Assembly (NCBI GenBank): GCA_015501075.1
Contig: JADNYJ010000073.1
Coordinates: forward strand, 122,467-186,466
DNA: 64,000 bases
Origin: Gymnopilus junonius
Lineage: Eukaryota > Basidiomycota > Agaricomycetes > Agaricales > Galerinaceae
Reading direction: 5' to 3'
Of the stretch, positions 60,031 through 64,000 are shown piece by piece. The translations under genes were made by a program, and so were the position numbers. The notes under the pieces were generated by a model. It did not search any database. It saw only the letters and a program-made list of their open reading frames with translations, and was not told the origin of the DNA. Position 1 is the first letter of the stretch; the number at the start of each line of letters is the position of its first letter.

Positions 60031-63000
60031 TAGGCAATAGCACAGGTAATCCCACGGCTATCGCTGACATGTACCATACCCGACCCGTCGAGGGTATGTA
60101 ACCCATATAGCCGCCAAACTTTCCCGCATGGATAGGGTAGGGTTGGGGTGCGGGTAGCAGTATATACCCGCTACCCATGCCAGTACTACAGATAAGATAA
60201 AAGTATTTACTTTAGATAAAAGATACTACACTATTTGCCAGTACTAAGATGTGCAGCGAGCCTTTCAAGCTCGATAGCGCCATCTACTTCATCTAAGGAA
60301 GAGACGGCAGCAACATCTGCATCCCTAACGTACCCCACCAAACTCCATCCACCCACACAAATTACTGCTCGTGATGACAGAACTGAGAGGCGGTTACGCA
60401 TGTGGGATAGCACGAGATGGCCCTGACTAAACAGTCGCTCGACCTCAACTGATGTAGCTAAAATGACAGATATTCAGCAAATGACTTCATATTTAAGAGA
60501 ACGTGGGGACATACCAGGGATAGAGAGGTAATCCAAAGCCATCCTATGAAGCTGAGGGTATGTTTTTTGTTTCTCGTACCACCAGGCAAGTGGATCCGCA
60601 ACGTCTTCAGGTTCCGTGCTGAGATAGAGTCAGAGCTCGTCGAAAACAGCCGACTGCTTGATACGAGCCAGATTGGGGAGGTTGTCGAAAATGTTCTTTG
60701 ATGTTGAAGGCTGGCAGACAATGTCAATGATGGCAACAGCTGCAGAAATAAGAACTTGGCGCACCTTGGATTTTTGTTGCTCAGTAGCAGCCAGTATCTC
60801 CTCCTGATTGTCGTTGCCAGGAGAATAGTTCACATACAAACGTTCAAATTCATCGCGAACAATCTTCTCTGCACCTGTGATCCATGAGTCCTCCCAGCCG
60901 GCAGCCTTAAAGTAGGCAAGCTTGTGACGAGGGTGAAGGACTGAGTAGAAAGATCAGTTAGTATCATTAAGTAGGAAGTAACTAGAGCATGCAACATACC
61001 CATTGCTATACAATAAACTTCAACATGATCTGTATATGAGTAATACTTGTTGAGGGTTTTCTTCGCAATTGCAATCGTGTCGCGAATCGCCGGAGACTTC
61101 GTTGCATCCAAGGTGGCATCCATAAAGTAATTGTCGATATGGTCCATAGCAGGGATTATGGTGGCAAGGTTGGGTGTAGCGCGCGAAAAGAATGTCGTGG
61201 CATCTTTAAGAATCTGGAGGGAAACGGCGATGAGTGGGCGATGATGAGGGAGTACAGAGAAAGCGAGAAAGTATGCGACACATTCAACAAACGATGACGC
61301 ATATGATTACATAAGCTAAATCAACACGTACCCGCAAGGTGTCGCACAACTCCTTCACAATATCCCACTCATCCTCATCCAACTCGAACTCGTGCAGGCC
61401 ATTTTTGAGATCACTGGTAAGTCTGTTAATTGCCTTCTTGTGTTCTAAAGCTGAAATTAACATGTCGAAGGTCGAATTCCACCTTGTCGAGATGTCGCGC
61501 GGCAACAACTTGATGGCCATCTTCAAATCTTCAAGTATCACTTTCCAGGTCGGTAAGAGCAGAGTTGTCGAATGGATAACCTTGAAGGCAAGCTTTTGGA
61601 TCTGTAAAATTATCGTCAACCCAACCAAGGTAAGCATTTGCAATCTTATTACCTTAACAAGCACTCGTTTAATGGGTCGAATACTTTCCTCTAGGTTTTC
61701 TCGCTCTTCAGCAGTCAGAGCGGCCACCTCATCCACCCAACCCTCAAGATCATCCTCCTCATTGTCCTCGTCGTCGTCGTCGTTCTCTTGTGCTGTAGTA
61801 AGTTCTTCCATGTTGATATCCCCAGCCAATTTGAGTAATTCCTTTTCCTCATCACTTAGCTTTTCGAGGTCATCTTCAGTAATCTTTTCGACGGCGAATT
61901 GCTTCAGAAGTGACTTGGCGACCAGATTGACGATATGCGCGAAGCACTGCGTACGATTGACGAGTTCAAAGGTGGGGAGGATATCATGTAGTTCCGTGGT
62001 CATTGTATCATTGTTCGATGCATTATCGCAGGTTATACTGAGGATCTGGGCCGTTTTGTGAGTTAAATTTTTATCTATGTGTACTAAGCACTAACCTTGT
62101 GCTCAATTCCGAAGTCTTGCAGGATTTGCGCGAAAGCGGCCGCCAAATTTATACCCAAATGGGACTATGGGTGAGCAATCAGATCTTAGTCGAAAGTCGT
62201 CACACTAACTCTGTTTCTTACCTCAGGAAGCTCAACAATGTCAAGTACGAGAGAGACTGGACTGCCTTTGACAATGAATGAAGCTGTCACAGCTACATAT
62301 GCATAATGATTTGGCGATGTCCAGGCATCAGTTGTGAAGCTGATTTTGCCGTCATACTCCTGTAAGTCCTTCCCATCAGTGTATTTTAAAATAGAATGGC
62401 TGATTAAATCTCACCTGTAGCATTTTTCCAATCCGTTCCCATGTCCGCCCAAAGACAAGTTTCACATCTCAACCGACAGTTGACGCTGATGGGATGTAGT
62501 ATCCCGGCCGACCCGTTTTCATCAAGTTTTTGAACCCCCGGTCCTCTACAATCTTGAACGGACGCAGACTTTCCATTACCCATCGGATGATTTTGGCTCT
62601 GAATTTATGTCAACACCTTCAAGGCAGATGAAGAAAGAACGGCATGGACTTGACTTTGGTTCTCATATGAGGTATGTGGTTATATGTTACCTTACCCTTC
62701 CCTGAGCATTCAAAAGCTGCCGTGATTGTTCCGTTTAGCTTAAAGGGTTCCACGACTTTGGTTCACACCTCATCTGCATTGTTCAGAAGCTTGGCTGCCT
62801 CCCAAGTGGGCTCGCCCCAGCAAGACTTGACGTGAGTAATAAGGTTGCCAGTCGAAGACTTATCCTTTGTGTCAAGGTAACAACGTGCAGTATATTTACA
62901 CGATCTTCCCAAGCATTTGAACTCATGGCAACGGCGTTTATTGTTGTATGTAGGGCCAGGTACTGGTTCATAGAAGGCGTAGATTGGGGATGTCCACTTT

Positions 63001-63541
63001 TTCTTCGAGGTTTCTGTGACTCGTTGTAAGTCTTTTATCAATACTCAATGATCTGAACTCACCCAAGTTTTCCTCATCCTCAGCCACATCCTCAGCCATG
63101 CCACTGCCAGATGTCAATGAACCAGAAGATGAGTTGACGGAAATAGCATTGGACTTGTCAGGTACACATTCGCTTCCTTTCGTTGTCTTCTTCTTCTTGC
63201 TGATGGGGCTGGTAAGAATGTTGACAGCCTTACATTTAATTTTAGAGAGTGTAGCAGTTGCCTTTTGAGCAATGGACTTTCCAGACTTTTGGCTGCCCTT
63301 TTCGGAGCCGCCATCTGCCTGGGTTTCTTTGCCCATGTGTAGGGGGAGGGAGGTAGAGGTACAGCGCGTAGGTATTCTGTACATCAGAAAAAAAAATAAG
63401 ATTTGTCTCTTTGGAGACTCCCTGGCAGCCGGCACCCCGGCAAACCCATGATGGGTAGCCGAAAATAGATACTGTAGCCTACCCGTTGATGTACCCTATC
63501 CGTAAACCACGCGGGTATAGCCGTAGCCGTGCTATTCCCTA
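60031..63541 (-). mobile_element. hAT DNA transposon, 3511 bp, complete ends
   Basis: Ends are TAGGCAATAGCAC (left) and TAGGGAATAGCAC (right, opposite strand), 12 of 13 matching. Perfect 8-bp target duplication CTCTCACA flanks it at 60023-60030 and 63542-63549. Subterminal regions are rich in repeated words like CGGGTA/TACCCG on both sides, as expected of transposase binding sites. It carries a broken hAT transposase gene on the minus strand. Confidence 0.92.
60231..63336 (-). pseudogene. hAT transposase, degraded
   Basis: Start about 63336 (MGKETQADGGSEKGSQKSGK). A BED-type zinc-finger region follows (FKCLGRSCKYTARCYLDTK with TGNLITHVKSCWG, about 62930-62820). The catalytic core has DNASNNDTMTTEL (about 62025), CFAHIVNLVAK and DISTRWNSTFDMLI. 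The C-terminal dimerisation domain reads YPQLHRMALDYLSIPATSVE followed by VERLFSQGHL (about 60560-60430), ending at 60231-60233. A TGA interrupts DEL*LYLSTEPED at 60630-60632, consistent with CGA-to-TGA decay. Frame changes near 62450-62700 are also likely. No longer autonomous. Confidence 0.85.
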
Positions 63542-63637
63542 CTCTCACAACCCAGGTAAGCTAGTAGCTACATTGATACTATGCAGAGCACATCATGCAT
63601 ACAGTGGTTGCTCACTGTATGTACCACTTGCTGCTCA

Positions 63638-64000
63638 ATAGGTTATGGGCCCCAATAGCAAAGCATGCTGTTCGCCATTGGCAGAACCTGCTTGACATTG
63701 AGTTTGCCTTAGGGCAGAACCTGTCCAGCAGTCAGCCATTGTGCAGAACCTGCTTAGCATCGGTCTGTAGCTTACTTCTACCTGGGAAGATAGTTCACCG
63801 TTAGGCAGAACATCAACCACAGCTGTTCGTCGTTAGACAGAATGCTCTCCCACAATTGTTTGCTACCATGCACAATATTGTATAGGGCCTTGTCATGTGG
63901 GCCCGGACATCTGTCACTGTCTGGACAAATTGCCCTTAAGGGGTTAATTCCATGTCTGGTGCAGGTATTTTTAGCAGTGCTTTCCTTATTTAGCACGCTT
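63638..64000 (+). mobile_element. Copia-like internal leader region with degenerate repeats (runs off window)
   Basis: Follows the putative LTR and primer-binding site. It contains a recurring GCAGAACCTG-like unit at about 63681, 63714, 63743 and 63805, with a degenerate copy at 63837. No long coding frame is seen before the window ends. Confidence 0.4.

Larger units (their letters stand above)
59692..63637 (+). repeat. Copia-like 5' LTR split by a hAT insertion
   Basis: Starts TGTTGACATGATAAG directly against the truncated Tc1 gene. It contains a TATATAAGG promoter-like box (about 59940) and ends near CTGCTCA at 63637, followed by ATAGGTTATGGGCCCC, which resembles the primer-binding region of fungal Copia elements (half-tRNA-Met type). 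Removing the hAT element and one target copy leaves about 427 bp, a normal LTR size. The internal retrotransposon region would run beyond the window. No second LTR is visible, so the boundaries are inferred. Confidence 0.5.

Overview
The window is nuclear DNA of a basidiomycete fungus, most likely a mushroom-forming agaricomycete (inference). Genes are split by many 45-65 nt GT-AG introns, sit close together on both strands, and include an Argonaute, a Ste6-type ABC exporter, ATG101 and a basidiomycete-type DUF6593 protein. No rRNA, tRNA or CRISPR array was recognised.

Left part (0.5-30 kb): shugoshin, a cyclase-family hydrolase and the splicing kinase Prp4 on the minus strand; a decayed F-box/LRR-like locus; a small basic protein; a vacuolar-type MFS transporter; a 1.1-kb terminal-inverted-repeat element; a DUF6593 protein; a zinc alcohol dehydrogenase; and two tandem Baeyer-Villiger-like flavin monooxygenases, the first intact and the second a pseudogene. 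ATG101 and a mitochondrial J-protein form a very tight head-to-head pair.

Middle part (30-41 kb): an Argonaute whose stop codon appears to form its own terminal exon, and a five-exon, 1440-residue Ste6-like full ABC transporter.

Right part (41-59 kb) is the unusual region. Five AIG1/GIMAP-like G domains lie in four genes, two on plus then two on minus. The last two domains join through a perfectly phased 52-nt intron into one 524-residue double-GTPase protein. This block is flanked by four members of an unrecognised small protein family arranged as mirror images (A-, B- ... D+, C+). With the intervening CM1/centrosomin-type coiled-coil gene and a 564-bp hAT-like MITE discounted, the pairs share roughly one mirror centre near 48 kb. 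This suggests an old inverted duplication of a [novel family + GTPase] unit. Several copies carry frameshifts, an in-frame stop or a transposon truncation.

The right edge (58.8-64 kb) is nested transposons: a Tc1/mariner fragment cut by a Copia-like LTR, which is itself split by a 3511-bp hAT element with a perfect 8-bp target duplication.
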